Shown here: one piece after another, positions 5,603 through 12,810 of the stretch | How the letters are laid out: each line of letters opens with the position of its first letter | How positions within the stretch are numbered: position 1 is the stretch's first letter | Assembly: GCA_029784825.1 (NCBI GenBank) | Contig: JAFMAU010000033.1 | Span: 1-19,133, forward strand | Reading direction: 5' to 3' | Origin: Nitrososphaerota archaeon | Lineage (GTDB): Archaea; Thermoproteota; Nitrososphaeria; Nitrososphaerales; UBA183 | Length of the DNA stretch: 19,133 bases | Position numbers and translations under genes: made by a program | The notes under the pieces: model-generated | The model's input: only the letters and a program-made list of their open reading frames with translations | Database searches by the model: none | What the model was told of the DNA's origin: nothing

Positions 5603-7287
5603 ACATCCTAGAGTACGCCTGGACCAACTTCTCCAGCGTGTCAGGAGCAGACCAGAGCAGGTTCAGGCTGATCCTGAGCGCCACCGCGCCGAGGCCCACC
5701 CTGGGGCTCGAAGGGGACGGGTTCCTGGCGAAGATACCTGTCCCGAGGCAGGAGAAGGAGGGGGTGGTGTCTGTCCAGGGGCTGTTCACCGACGCGGACG
5801 GCCAGGGGTGGGCCACCCTCTGGAGGCTCTTCAGGGCGTCCCTCTACCACGCCGCCTTCCACCTGGCCCACGGCAACCTGAAGCCCCTCGCGAAGTGGGC
5901 GAAGGAGAAGGAGCGTTTCCCGGCGATATTCACCCTGTCCCTGCTCGAGGACTACCGCATCACCCTGGCGGCGAGGGAGAAATGGCCTGGGGTGATGACC
6001 GACATCGCCTACGCCAACCTGGTGGCGGCCATGAGGATGCCCGACCTCGACGACATAGAGAGCAGGGGGCTCAGGACCGCTTCGAAGCTCCTGGTCGCCC
6101 TCTGGGGGGTCGCCCCGGCCAAGGCGGGGAGGGTCGAGGAGGACCAGGCGATCCTCGCTATCACCGAGAAGGTTCGGGGGATGGTCGAGAACTCGGCCGA
6201 GGACCCCGAGAACCCCCTCCTCCTGAAGGCGGCCAACCTGATCTACAAGCAGTTCGACAAGGTGGTTCTGCCGCAGATCCCTGCCTTCCCCCACACCGAG
6301 GCGCATTCGGGGGACTCCCTCTTCCGGGACCACCTCGAGGCGACGAAGGGGAAGGGAAAGCCCAGGCTCGCAGGGGCCCTGGCGGCCATAGGGGTCGAGG
6401 GAGGGGCGTCGGTGGAGCTCCCGGACGAGCCCGAGTTCAAGGAGACGTTCACTGCGCTGCAGGACCAGTTCGCGAGGAGGAAGAAGGTCACCGACTATTA
6501 CTCCAAGCTCCTGGCTAGCACGAGGCTGAACGGGATCGTGTTCCCCGACGGCGACTACGCCGGTTTCCTCAGGGCCAGGGCGGAGCTGGCGGGGCCGATA
6601 CGGAACATCAAGAACCAGCTCCTGGCCATCAAGAACGTGGCCGACGAGGAACCGGGGAAGCTCAGCGGCCAGGTGGACATGCCCATGGCAATGCAGGTGG
6701 TCGCCTCCGGGTCGCAGAGGTCAGACGTCTTCGTCCGGGAGGAGCCGATACTGAAGGACGAGGCCTGGGCCATACTCGTGGACGCGAGTAAGAGCGTGTC
6801 GAAGTCGTCTCTGGAGATACGCGGGATAGCGACGTGCCTCGCTGAGGTCGCGAGCACGGTCATGAGGGAGAAGAGCAGGTGGGGCCTCTTCGGGTTCAAC
6901 GACACGTTCCAGCTTGTGAAGGACTTCGACGACCCGTACTCCATCGACGCGAAGTCCAGGATAGGCGGGCTCTCGCAGAAGGGAGGGACCTACCTCCCCG
7001 ACGCCCTGGCCGTCGCATCGAGGGCCCTCAACTCCAGGCCCGTCGAGAGCAAGTACCTGGTGGTGGTCTCTGACTGCCTCCCCACGGGCTACGCGGGGAT
7101 CGAGGAGGAGCTCGCGGAGAAGATCAAGGAGACGGGGAAGATGGGGATCATGCTGGTGGGGATAGGGGTCGAAAGCCCCGAAGTGAAGAAGTACTTCAAA
7201 GTCAACTCGGTCCTCAGCACCCCGTATGAGATGATGAAGTTCTTCACGAAGGCGTACATGGAGCTGTCGGGAGTGGGCGAGGCGTGA
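5599..7287 (+). CDS. VWA-domain protein, CbbO/NorD-like partner of the MoxR ATPase
   Basis: A 562-residue protein with a C-terminal von Willebrand factor A domain from about residue 385. Its metal-ion-dependent adhesion site is complete: DASKS at 395-399, Thr464 in GGTYLPDAL, and Asp492 in VVVSDCLPTG. The N-terminal half has a His-rich segment (YHAAFHLAHG, 83-92) and LLEDYRI (115-121), which resembles the LED.R motif of NorD/CbbO proteins. It lacks signal peptides and membrane helices and is probably cytoplasmic. The start overlaps the MoxR stop, so the two are very likely one complex. By analogy the VWA protein recruits the AAA+ ring to a substrate. The substrate cannot be read from the sequence; the two unknown proteins that follow are candidates. 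Confidence 0.85.
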   Translation: MNILEYAWTNFSSVSGADQSRFRLILSATAPRPTLGLEGDGFLAKIPVPRQEKEGVVSVQGLFTDADGQGWATLWRLFRASLYHAAFHLAHGNLKPLAKWAKEKERFPAIFTLSLLEDYRITLAAREKWPGVMTDIAYANLVAAMRMPDLDDIESRGLRTASKLLVALWGVAPAKAGRVEEDQAILAITEKVRGMVENSAEDPENPLLLKAANLIYKQFDKVVLPQIPAFPHTEAHSGDSLFRDHLEATKGKGKPRLAGALAAIGVEGGASVELPDEPEFKETFTALQDQFARRKKVTDYYSKLLASTRLNGIVFPDGDYAGFLRARAELAGPIRNIKNQLLAIKNVADEEPGKLSGQVDMPMAMQVVASGSQRSDVFVREEPILKDEAWAILVDASKSVSKSSLEIRGIATCLAEVASTVMREKSRWGLFGFNDTFQLVKDFDDPYSIDAKSRIGGLSQKGGTYLPDALAVASRALNSRPVESKYLVVVSDCLPTGYAGIEEELAEKIKETGKMGIMLVGIGVESPEVKKYFKVNSVLSTPYEMMKFFTKAYMELSGVGEA

Positions 7288-7394
7288 GGGGGCCAAGCCG
7301 CGGCCTGCGCCTCCCTGGGAACCCGCACAGGGGACGCGAGAATGCGCCGTGCGATTTTGCAGTTCTCGCCGTATGGATTACTGGTTCACAAACC

Positions 7395-7404
7395 TATTAT
7401 TAAT
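7395..7404 (+). promoter_or_regulatory. TATA box deciding the start at 7426
   Basis: TATTATTAAT is centred about 26 bases before ATG 7426. It lies inside the longer open frame that begins at 7342, so that upstream start is very unlikely. Confidence 0.6.
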
Positions 7405-7425
7405 GACGGGGCATTCTGTCTTCAA

Positions 7426-7965
7426 ATGCCCGCGGCCCAGGAAGCAAAGGAGAAGGAGGTCGCCGATGAGGAGGCGACCGACCCCCAGACCGTCATACGG
7501 GAGATGCGCGAGATCCAGAGCGACGCGGCCCAGCTGTCGGAGATAGAGGAATTGGAATACTCTCAGACGATGAAGCTGGTCGAGTCCATGAAGGTGATCC
7601 AGGCCGGGGTCGGGACGGCGATATCCATACGCCCAGTCTCCCTCGGCGAGCCGCTGAACCACGTCAAGCAGGCGATCATAGGGGCCGACGCCGTGATAAT
7701 CGGGCTGGACGCCGACGGCAAGCCGTTCTCGAAGCCGCTGTCGGACCTGAAGCCCGTGGACATACTCAACGTGGTCCAGGAGTGGGCGCCGAAGCTCAGG
7801 GTGAAGATCACCGAGAGGAAGAAGGGGGCAGAGGAGAGGCTCTACCTGGTGGAGAAGATACTCCGCGAGTTCAAGGAGGGGACCTCGGTGGTCAAGGACT
7901 CGAGGAAGCAGTTCTACGACTCTGTCGAATCAGACCTCGTGAAAGACACGCTAGAAAAGGAATAG
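7426..7965 (+). CDS. Hypothetical acidic/helical protein in the MoxR-VWA locus
   Basis: A soluble 179-residue protein of unknown function. The first 60 residues are charged and helical (KEKEVADEEATDPQTVIREM), likely coiled coil. A more compact middle (about 60-130) contains GVGTAISIRPVSLGEPLNH and ADAVIIGLDADGKP. The C-terminus is again a long charged helix. There is no signal peptide, membrane segment or Cys. The open frame extends back to 7342, but ATG 7426 is preferred because a TATA box sits 26 bases upstream. It lies 138 bases after the VWA gene and 10 bases before the next gene, so it probably heads a two-gene unit linked functionally to the ATPase pair. I do not recognise a family. Confidence 0.75.
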   Translation: MPAAQEAKEKEVADEEATDPQTVIREMREIQSDAAQLSEIEELEYSQTMKLVESMKVIQAGVGTAISIRPVSLGEPLNHVKQAIIGADAVIIGLDADGKPFSKPLSDLKPVDILNVVQEWAPKLRVKITERKKGAEERLYLVEKILREFKEGTSVVKDSRKQFYDSVESDLVKDTLEKE

Positions 7966-7975
7966 GCGGCCCGCG

Positions 7976-8473
7976 ATGCTCCGCGACAACCTCGAGCTGA
8001 ACTCGGGCCTGGTGAAGTTTCCGAGCAAGGAGAGCGCTATAGCGTACATGGAGGCGATGCTGCAGTACTACAAGACGAGGCAGGAAGAGTACGGCCACCA
8101 GCTCGGCGAGCAGCTTAGGTCCCCTCAGGGGTCATCCCAGGGGAAGGAGAAGCAGGAGAAGGACTCCAAGAAGGAGAAAGGAGGGCAGCAGGCGCCGAAG
8201 GGGTGGTTCAAGGTGGGCTCTCTGCCGGTCAACTCCTCGGACCCGAAGGGGGCGCTGGCCCAGGTGACCCTCAGGATCGTCGACGACTACAAGAGCCGGG
8301 TGGAGAAGCTGTCGGACGCGTTGAAGTCGTTCCAGGAGGTGGACACCCTCAGCCAGCAGGGGACGAAGTCCTACACCCTGTTCGTCTACAAAGGGGTCCC
8401 CGAGGGGGTGATAGTCGAAGGGATGGAGAAGCGCGAGGTCTTCGCCTTCGCGGCCAACTTCAGGGCAGTCTAG
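7976..8473 (+). CDS. Hypothetical protein with charged linker, MoxR-VWA locus
   Basis: A soluble 165-residue protein. An N-terminal helical part (about 1-48) has KESAIAYMEAMLQYYKTRQEE. A low-complexity Ser/Gln/Lys/Glu linker spans about 49-76. A C-terminal alpha/beta domain (about 77-165) includes WFKVGSLPVNSSDPKGA, a long helix (RIVDDYKSRVEKLSDALKSF) and strands (SYTLFVYKG, REVFAFAANF). The two domains joined by a flexible linker suggest an adaptor. The gene starts 10 bases after the previous stop, so the two are co-transcribed. No strong ribosome binding site is seen. The function is unknown; genomic context ties it to the MoxR-VWA pair. Confidence 0.75.
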   Translation: MLRDNLELNSGLVKFPSKESAIAYMEAMLQYYKTRQEEYGHQLGEQLRSPQGSSQGKEKQEKDSKKEKGGQQAPKGWFKVGSLPVNSSDPKGALAQVTLRIVDDYKSRVEKLSDALKSFQEVDTLSQQGTKSYTLFVYKGVPEGVIVEGMEKREVFAFAANFRAV

Positions 8474-8479
8474 CGCGGC

Positions 8480-8947
8480 TTAAAGGTGGCTGAGGAGGAG
8501 GGGGACGTTGTTCCCGAGGACGATGGCGCCCAGGCCGAGGTCGGCCGCCACGAGGACCACGAAGGCCGTGAACTTCAGGAGCCTCACCTGGAAGTCGTCC
8601 TTGGGGTCTGACCTGCGCAGGGCGACCATGTAGAAGAGGGGGACGATCACGACGAACTTCAGCAGGTACGCCAGCATGAACCCTTCGAGGCCGAGCCTGA
8701 AGAGCTGGGCCCCCAGGGGGTTGAGCTCGACGAAGCCCTCAGCCATGGCAGCCGCGAACAGCGTGGTGAGCGCGTCCGAGAAGTTCAGGATCACGAACGT
8801 CGCGAGAAGCGGCCAGAGGGCCCTCTGTATCCAGTGGATGTCCAGGGCCGACACGAACCGGCGCTCCCTGTCGAAGGGCTCAAAGCTCGCTCCAGGCACG
8901 CCGGGTCTTATGATACGTGAAACTTTTGAGGGATATGGATTCGGCAT
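8480..8947 (-). CDS. Membrane protein, DUF5658-like
   Basis: A 155-residue protein with about four membrane helices. Asn55, Asp58 and Thr61-62 lie in NFSDALTTLFAAAM, and Glu74-Asn76-Pro77 lie in GFVELNPLGA. These match the N..D..T then E.NP pattern of DUF5658-type membrane proteins. A conserved-looking Lys sits in a later helix (AYLLKFVVIVP). The frame could start at GTG 8989. ATG 8947 is preferred because it lies 26 bases from a TATA box and gives a leaderless message. It is divergent from the first pilin and shares that TATA box. The C-terminal end comes within seven bases of the convergent gene ending at 8473. The role is unknown. Confidence 0.7.
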   Translation of the reverse strand: MPNPYPSKVSRIIRPGVPGASFEPFDRERRFVSALDIHWIQRALWPLLATFVILNFSDALTTLFAAAMAEGFVELNPLGAQLFRLGLEGFMLAYLLKFVVIVPLFYMVALRRSDPKDDFQVRLLKFTAFVVLVAADLGLGAIVLGNNVPLLLSHL

Positions 8948-8968
8948 CCATAGCCGCTCTCCTGAAGT

Positions 8969-8977
8969 GTTAATATT
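8969..8977. promoter_or_regulatory. Single shared TATA box for divergent genes
   Basis: GTTAATATT contains the near-palindromic TTAATATT, centred at 8973.5. It lies 26.5 bases from ATG 8947 on the minus strand and 25.5 bases from ATG 8999 on the plus strand. Both genes would be leaderless from the same element. I saw no second TATA-like box in this 51-base interval. Confidence 0.6.
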
Positions 8978-8998
8978 CTCGGCCAGCACGGAAGCCTA

Positions 8999-9427
8999 AT
9001 GAAAATCTCGGGAAAGCGAAGAAAAGCTATCTCGCCAATCATCGCAACAGTCCTCATCATCGCAGCCACCCTGATCGCCTTCGCGGCAGTGTTGGGGTAC
9101 ATCTTCGGCATCTTCGGCAGCGCAGCCAACAAGGCAAACATCACAGTAAGCACTGCTACTAGTATCTCACATTCCAGCATTGCCAGTTTCAGCGTGTCAT
9201 TAATCAACTCAGGAACCGCCAATGGCGCGACTTCATCTGGAAGCCTAAACTACGGCGGTACCTCATGCGCGATCAGTGCAACGTCTACCACATTGTCTGC
9301 AGGCGCGACCACACCAGTAACTTTCACCAGCAGTGGCTGTGCAGCCGCCAACGCTGGCGAAGCATACACGCTCTCGGTAGTTCTTTCGGACGGAACTACT
9401 AGCACATACACAGGGGCATTCACCTAA
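8999..9427 (+). CDS. Type IV pilin, small (archaeal pilin N-terminal domain)
   Basis: A 142-residue pilin precursor. The class III signal is MKISGKRRKA followed by the hydrophobic ISPIIATVLIIAATLIAFAA, so PibD-type cleavage is expected between Ala10 and Ile11. The mature protein keeps the hydrophobic helix for filament assembly. It then has a Ser/Thr/Gly-rich beta-type head with exactly two cysteines (90 and 114), probably a disulfide. Several Ser/Thr and N-x-S/T sites are available for glycosylation. It is short and stands alone after a leaderless promoter, which fits a major pilin made in excess. The N-terminal pattern fits the archaeal pilin family (PF07790-like). Confidence 0.88.
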   Translation: MKISGKRRKAISPIIATVLIIAATLIAFAAVLGYIFGIFGSAANKANITVSTATSISHSSIASFSVSLINSGTANGATSSGSLNYGGTSCAISATSTTLSAGATTPVTFTSSGCAAANAGEAYTLSVVLSDGTTSTYTGAFT

Positions 9428-9480
9428 GCAACAGTCAGAGGCGCTCCCATGTTGGAACGCGAGTTCGACGTGGCGGCGCT

Positions 9481-9493
9481 TCTTCCCCTTTTG
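9481..9493 (+). terminator. Pyrimidine-rich tract after the pilin, possible terminator
   Basis: TCTTCCCCTTTTG lies 54-66 bases after the pilin stop and before the next start. Archaeal termination often uses T-rich tracts in the coding strand. This would let the pilin be expressed above the downstream genes. The tract is short, so the call is tentative. Confidence 0.3.
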
Positions 9494-9526
9494 ACAGATG
9501 GACACATCTAATGGTGCATCAAGAAA

Positions 9527-10024
9527 TTGAACAATCGCTATTTTGTCGACTTGAACGGTCTGAATGCAATTGCGATAGGAATCATGGTGGTATCTTTGTT
9601 CGGGTTCGTTGGAAACGTAATGATAGATTTCAATTGGGGTGCGACGCCCATTGCGGGCTCTGTTGCTCTTGCCTATTGGATGACCTTGAGGTGGATCATT
9701 CCATTTCCAGTGAACTACTGGGGTCTCGGCGCCTTGGTGTATTTCTTGTTCTTTTTGGCTTCCTTTGCCTTGCTCAGTAGGAATGAACGGCCAATTCGCA
9801 TTCTATTGGGCACGCTCAGGCTCGGTTCTGCCGTGTTGATAGTGTTCGAAATTGGTGTCTACTATTTCGTGCCAGGTTTCATGGATAAGTGGGTCATCAA
9901 CGCGGTTCGGGGAACGTCGCTTGCCATTTTCACGAACTGGGATGTGCTGGGGTTCTCTATCGTGACTCTAGTGGTCTCACAAGCTCTCATTTCCATGAAT
10001 TCCCAACCGAATAGAGAGCACTGA
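9527..10024 (+). CDS. Polytopic membrane protein, unknown
   Basis: A 165-residue hydrophobic protein with about five membrane helices (for example AIAIGIMVVSLFGFVGNVMI and LGALVYFLFFLASFALL) and short basic loops (SRNERPIRILLG). The start is TTG 9527, the first possible start after an in-frame stop at 9509-9511. It uses noticeably more AT-rich codons than the genes on either side. A hand count at 9541-9600 gives 24 G/C of 60, against 40 of 60 at 4681-4740. It is followed at once by a second membrane protein. Placed between pilins and next to a glycosyltransferase, it may belong to a glycan-handling set. That is inference from neighbourhood only. Confidence 0.65.
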   Translation: MNNRYFVDLNGLNAIAIGIMVVSLFGFVGNVMIDFNWGATPIAGSVALAYWMTLRWIIPFPVNYWGLGALVYFLFFLASFALLSRNERPIRILLGTLRLGSAVLIVFEIGVYYFVPGFMDKWVINAVRGTSLAIFTNWDVLGFSIVTLVVSQALISMNSQPNREH

Positions 10025-10025
10025 T

Positions 10026-10724
10026 TTGTCTTACGCGTCTGTCGCATTGCTCGGCATTCTGACTGCCATTGCATCCATTGTCTTCTTCGCACTGAAAGGC
10101 AAACAAACATTGGGTTCTGCTGCCGACTCGGTTTCTGTCGGTCTAATGATCGGTTTCATTGGTACGGGACTGGCAAAATACATCGTGCAGCCTAATCCAA
10201 GTATCGGTGTCCCGCTGATTCCTTTTCTATACTATATTCCTCATGCGTACAATTTGGTTATCTGGTCTGTCCTATCGCTCTTGGTCCTTCGGCCGAGGTT
10301 TGGCCCAAGATTCTTGATCGCATTCGCTTTGGTGTACGGGATCGACGAGCTTCTCTGGAATTCAGTTGCATACATAAGATTTGGTGGCAGCACTCAGGTC
10401 TTGACGTTTCTAGTCTCTTCCGACTGGGAAGTCTTCATCACTGGGGTGGTCACTACCGTGTTAGTGAGCTATGCCTTACTGCGGCCGAGAATCACTCCCA
10501 ATTGGACTTGGCCTTGCATGCTCATCTATGTCATCGTGTACGCTGGAATATTCGGAATGCCGAGCTATGCAGTTGATCCTCCTTCTCTTGGCGTCCTCAC
10601 CTGGGAGTTGATGTGGCAGGGTGCAGTCTGGTTTGTGATTTATTGGACCTTCTGGCCGCGTAGCAAGGCGAGATGGACGCAAGGCGGTCAAACCTGGCTT
10701 CCACCGAGGTTGTTCAGACATTGA
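10026..10724 (+). CDS. Polytopic membrane protein, unknown
   Basis: A 232-residue protein with about seven membrane helices and a short basic C-terminal tail. The start is TTG 10026, two bases after the previous stop, so it is almost certainly co-transcribed with it. Loops carry conserved-looking polar and aromatic positions (VYGIDELLWNSVAYIRFGG, and WTWPCM), which might line a substrate site. There are no recognisable signature motifs. Base composition is AT-richer than the pilus genes downstream (30 of 60 G/C by hand count at 10081-10140). Its last 52 bases overlap an upstream alternative start of the glycosyltransferase. Confidence 0.65.
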   Translation: MSYASVALLGILTAIASIVFFALKGKQTLGSAADSVSVGLMIGFIGTGLAKYIVQPNPSIGVPLIPFLYYIPHAYNLVIWSVLSLLVLRPRFGPRFLIAFALVYGIDELLWNSVAYIRFGGSTQVLTFLVSSDWEVFITGVVTTVLVSYALLRPRITPNWTWPCMLIYVIVYAGIFGMPSYAVDPPSLGVLTWELMWQGAVWFVIYWTFWPRSKARWTQGGQTWLPPRLFRH

Positions 10725-10762
10725 GCGAAGTCGACAGGGGAGGTGCGCCTCACCAGCGCGGA

Positions 10763-12082
10763 ATGAGGGCAATAATCCTGTCAGAGCCCATAGCCCTCGC
10801 CCTCCTGACGATTCTCGCAGCGTTGACCCGTCTGTACCGATTGGGGGATTTTCCATACTTCCCAGCGCAGCCTCCGTGGGTCGGGAGCACCGCCTATCCG
10901 GGGCTTTACACCGACGAGGGTGCAAGGCTTTCTGAGATTGCGCTCTTTCCGCATTCTCTCACCACTTATGAGCCATCTATCCAAATTCTCCTTGTAAAGA
11001 TATCCCAGTTCTTAATTGCACAGAGCTACTTTGCGGACCGGCTCCCAAGCGCGCTCGCTTCAATATTGACAGCAGTGGTGGTCTACCTGGCAGCAAAGCA
11101 GCTCTATGGTGGCAGAGTGCCTCCGTTAGTAGCCGGGTTGTATTTTGTGACCATGGTGCCTGCCCTCATCTACGGAAGGATGATTTTCTACGAAAACTTG
11201 GTTGGCCTCTTTCTCGCGATAGTGATTCTCTCTGTCGCAAAGTCTGAGGGTGCCGGCGGAGTGAAATGGATCTACATCGGCGCTCTTGCATCGCTCCTAG
11301 CTGTTTTCAGCAAGGAGGACGGATTGTTTATTCCCATGTTCTTCACTCTGTGGGTTTCATCGAGGAAAGAGTCGAGGGGGCGGTTACTGTCTTTGGCTGT
11401 GGTGTGGGTACCAATGATTTTGGCCGGGATTGTTATCCTCGGTCTAACCGGCTCTCTGAGCGCCTTCGTGAGTCAATGGGGGTTCGGCACGACTGGGAGA
11501 GAACTTTCATTTGACTTCATGGTGATCCAGGCTCTCCCCTCCGCATACGATGTAGTCGCTGGAGGATACTTCAAGCCAGAGTTCTGGTACATCTTTGCCT
11601 ACGTCTGCCTGGCGGCTCTTGTTCTCGCAAGGTCCAAGGCCGGACTGATTCTGAGTGAAGTCATGGTCCTCTACTTCGTTTTGCAGGTTGCAATCTGGGG
11701 GATGTCACCGTACGAGGTGATCAGCGTTTTTCCAATACTTGCCATCGCAGTCGGCGGCGGCGTGGGCTACTTGGCAAAATTAGGCACTCCAGGAGGGCTG
11801 GCTGTCTATGGTGCCCTCTATGCGCCATTAGTCGCAAGTCTGGTGAACTCCATCGCACTTACTTACGTTGGTGGGGTGTGGGTCAACTATCCGCTTTCGC
11901 TCTTCAAATATGCACTGTTCGTCATCCCGATCGCGGATTGGTTAATGCTAAGTAGGCTCTCGGGGAAAAACAAAGCCAAGGACATCTCACTGGTCAAGGT
12001 AGTTTTGGTATGTTTCATGGGGCTGCTCATACTTGGCACCCCGTGGCTATACTCATACTACTTCTTGGGCACTACAATCTAG
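10763..12082 (+). CDS. Membrane glycosyltransferase, GT39/ArnT-like (GT-C fold)
   Basis: A 439-residue protein with about ten or more membrane helices. The first helix leads into a loop containing LTRLYRLGDFP and then YTDEGARLSEI (DE at residues 51-52). This is the acidic first-loop motif of GT-C enzymes that use lipid-linked sugars. Further along, ADRLPSALASILTAVVVYLA, then RVPPLVAGLYF and ALIYGRMIFYENLVG, follow the PMT_2/GT39 pattern. Expected action is transfer of a sugar from a dolichol-type carrier to protein outside the membrane. The neighbouring pilins are the obvious acceptors. ATG 10763 places the first helix at the N-terminus. The frame also allows ATG 10673, which would overlap the previous gene by 52 bases. 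Confidence 0.78.
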   Translation: MRAIILSEPIALALLTILAALTRLYRLGDFPYFPAQPPWVGSTAYPGLYTDEGARLSEIALFPHSLTTYEPSIQILLVKISQFLIAQSYFADRLPSALASILTAVVVYLAAKQLYGGRVPPLVAGLYFVTMVPALIYGRMIFYENLVGLFLAIVILSVAKSEGAGGVKWIYIGALASLLAVFSKEDGLFIPMFFTLWVSSRKESRGRLLSLAVVWVPMILAGIVILGLTGSLSAFVSQWGFGTTGRELSFDFMVIQALPSAYDVVAGGYFKPEFWYIFAYVCLAALVLARSKAGLILSEVMVLYFVLQVAIWGMSPYEVISVFPILAIAVGGGVGYLAKLGTPGGLAVYGALYAPLVASLVNSIALTYVGGVWVNYPLSLFKYALFVIPIADWLMLSRLSGKNKAKDISLVKVVLVCFMGLLILGTPWLYSYYFLGTTI

Positions 12083-12137
12083 GGCCAGCCTGGCTTCAGA
12101 CGCAAGACGCCAAATCTGGAGTGCCAGTCCATAACCG

Positions 12138-12146
12138 ATAATATTC
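12138..12146 (+). promoter_or_regulatory. TATA box for the two-pilin/ATPase operon
   Basis: GATAATATT is centred 27 bases before ATG 12169, giving a leaderless start. A second ATG at 12164 is out of frame. Confidence 0.6.
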
Positions 12147-12168
12147 GACCGCTTCAACTTTCCATGAG

Positions 12169-12807
12169 ATGAGACTGTCGGGATGCAGAAGGCGTGCCCT
12201 GTCAGAGGTCATTGGCACCGTTCTGGTTGCATCTATGACCCTCATCGCGGGCGCAGCCATCTTCGGCTACGTCAACGGCCAGGCCGGGGTCGCCTCCCGG
12301 GCATACGGCCAGGCTGTGGGGAACAGCGTCCAATACCTAGAGGAGAAGTTCACGGTGGTCGACATCGTCGCCTCGAACGTCACCTGCGGCACCTCCACCT
12401 GCGCGTCGTTCACCCTCTGGATCTACAACACTGGCAGGATCGACCTCTCTCTGGTCCAGGTCAGGCTCTACGACCCGGCGGCCCCGTCCAAGTGGAACCT
12501 CGACCTCATGTACAACTACTCCACGATCGGGGGCACAACCGTAGACCGGGTACACGACATCTCCGCCGGCGCTTCGAAGTGCTCCATAGACACTAATTCC
12601 TACGAGACACCGGTGCTCACAGGGACCGGAGCCTTCTCGGCTCAGATAGGGATGACTGCGACGATTCAGTTCATCGTCCCACCCACCAGCGCCACCCCTA
12701 CGGGTTCGACGTGCCCGTCTTTCGGCCAGCTGGTGCACAGCGACACCTACTACGCCACGGCGGTCGGCCTGTACGGCAACACCAACACCTACAGCCAGGT
12801 GGCATGA
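12169..12807 (+). CDS. Type IV pilin-like protein, medium size
   Basis: A 212-residue precursor. The class III signal is MRLSGCRRRA followed by LSEVIGTVLVASMTLIAGAA, with predicted cleavage after Ala10. Glu13 is the third residue of the mature protein. The head is a beta-rich domain with four cysteines (73, 78, 138, 182), enough for two disulfides, and several N-x-S/T sites. It heads an operon with a third pilin, the assembly ATPase and the platform protein. It is longer than the first pilin and probably a second structural or a minor pilin. ATG 12169 fits the TATA box 27 bases upstream. Confidence 0.83.
   Translation: MRLSGCRRRALSEVIGTVLVASMTLIAGAAIFGYVNGQAGVASRAYGQAVGNSVQYLEEKFTVVDIVASNVTCGTSTCASFTLWIYNTGRIDLSLVQVRLYDPAAPSKWNLDLMYNYSTIGGTTVDRVHDISAGASKCSIDTNSYETPVLTGTGAFSAQIGMTATIQFIVPPTSATPTGSTCPSFGQLVHSDTYYATAVGLYGNTNTYSQVA
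12797..12802 (+). promoter_or_regulatory. Ribosome binding site for TTG 12811
   Basis: AGGTGG, part of the archaeal GGAGGTG consensus, ends eight bases before TTG 12811. It lies within the end of the upstream pilin gene. Confidence 0.5.
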
Positions 12808-12810
12808 TAG

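Noticed and set aside
7284..7315. GC-rich inverted segment after the VWA gene (GAGG...GGCC...GGCC...CCTC) as a terminator
   Set aside because: The stems are short and interrupted, and no T-rich tract follows, so archaeal termination is not supported.
7342..7425. Upstream ATG extension of the hypothetical protein starting at 7426
   Set aside because: A TATA box lies inside this stretch at the right distance from ATG 7426, and the extension does not resemble the charged helical protein that follows.
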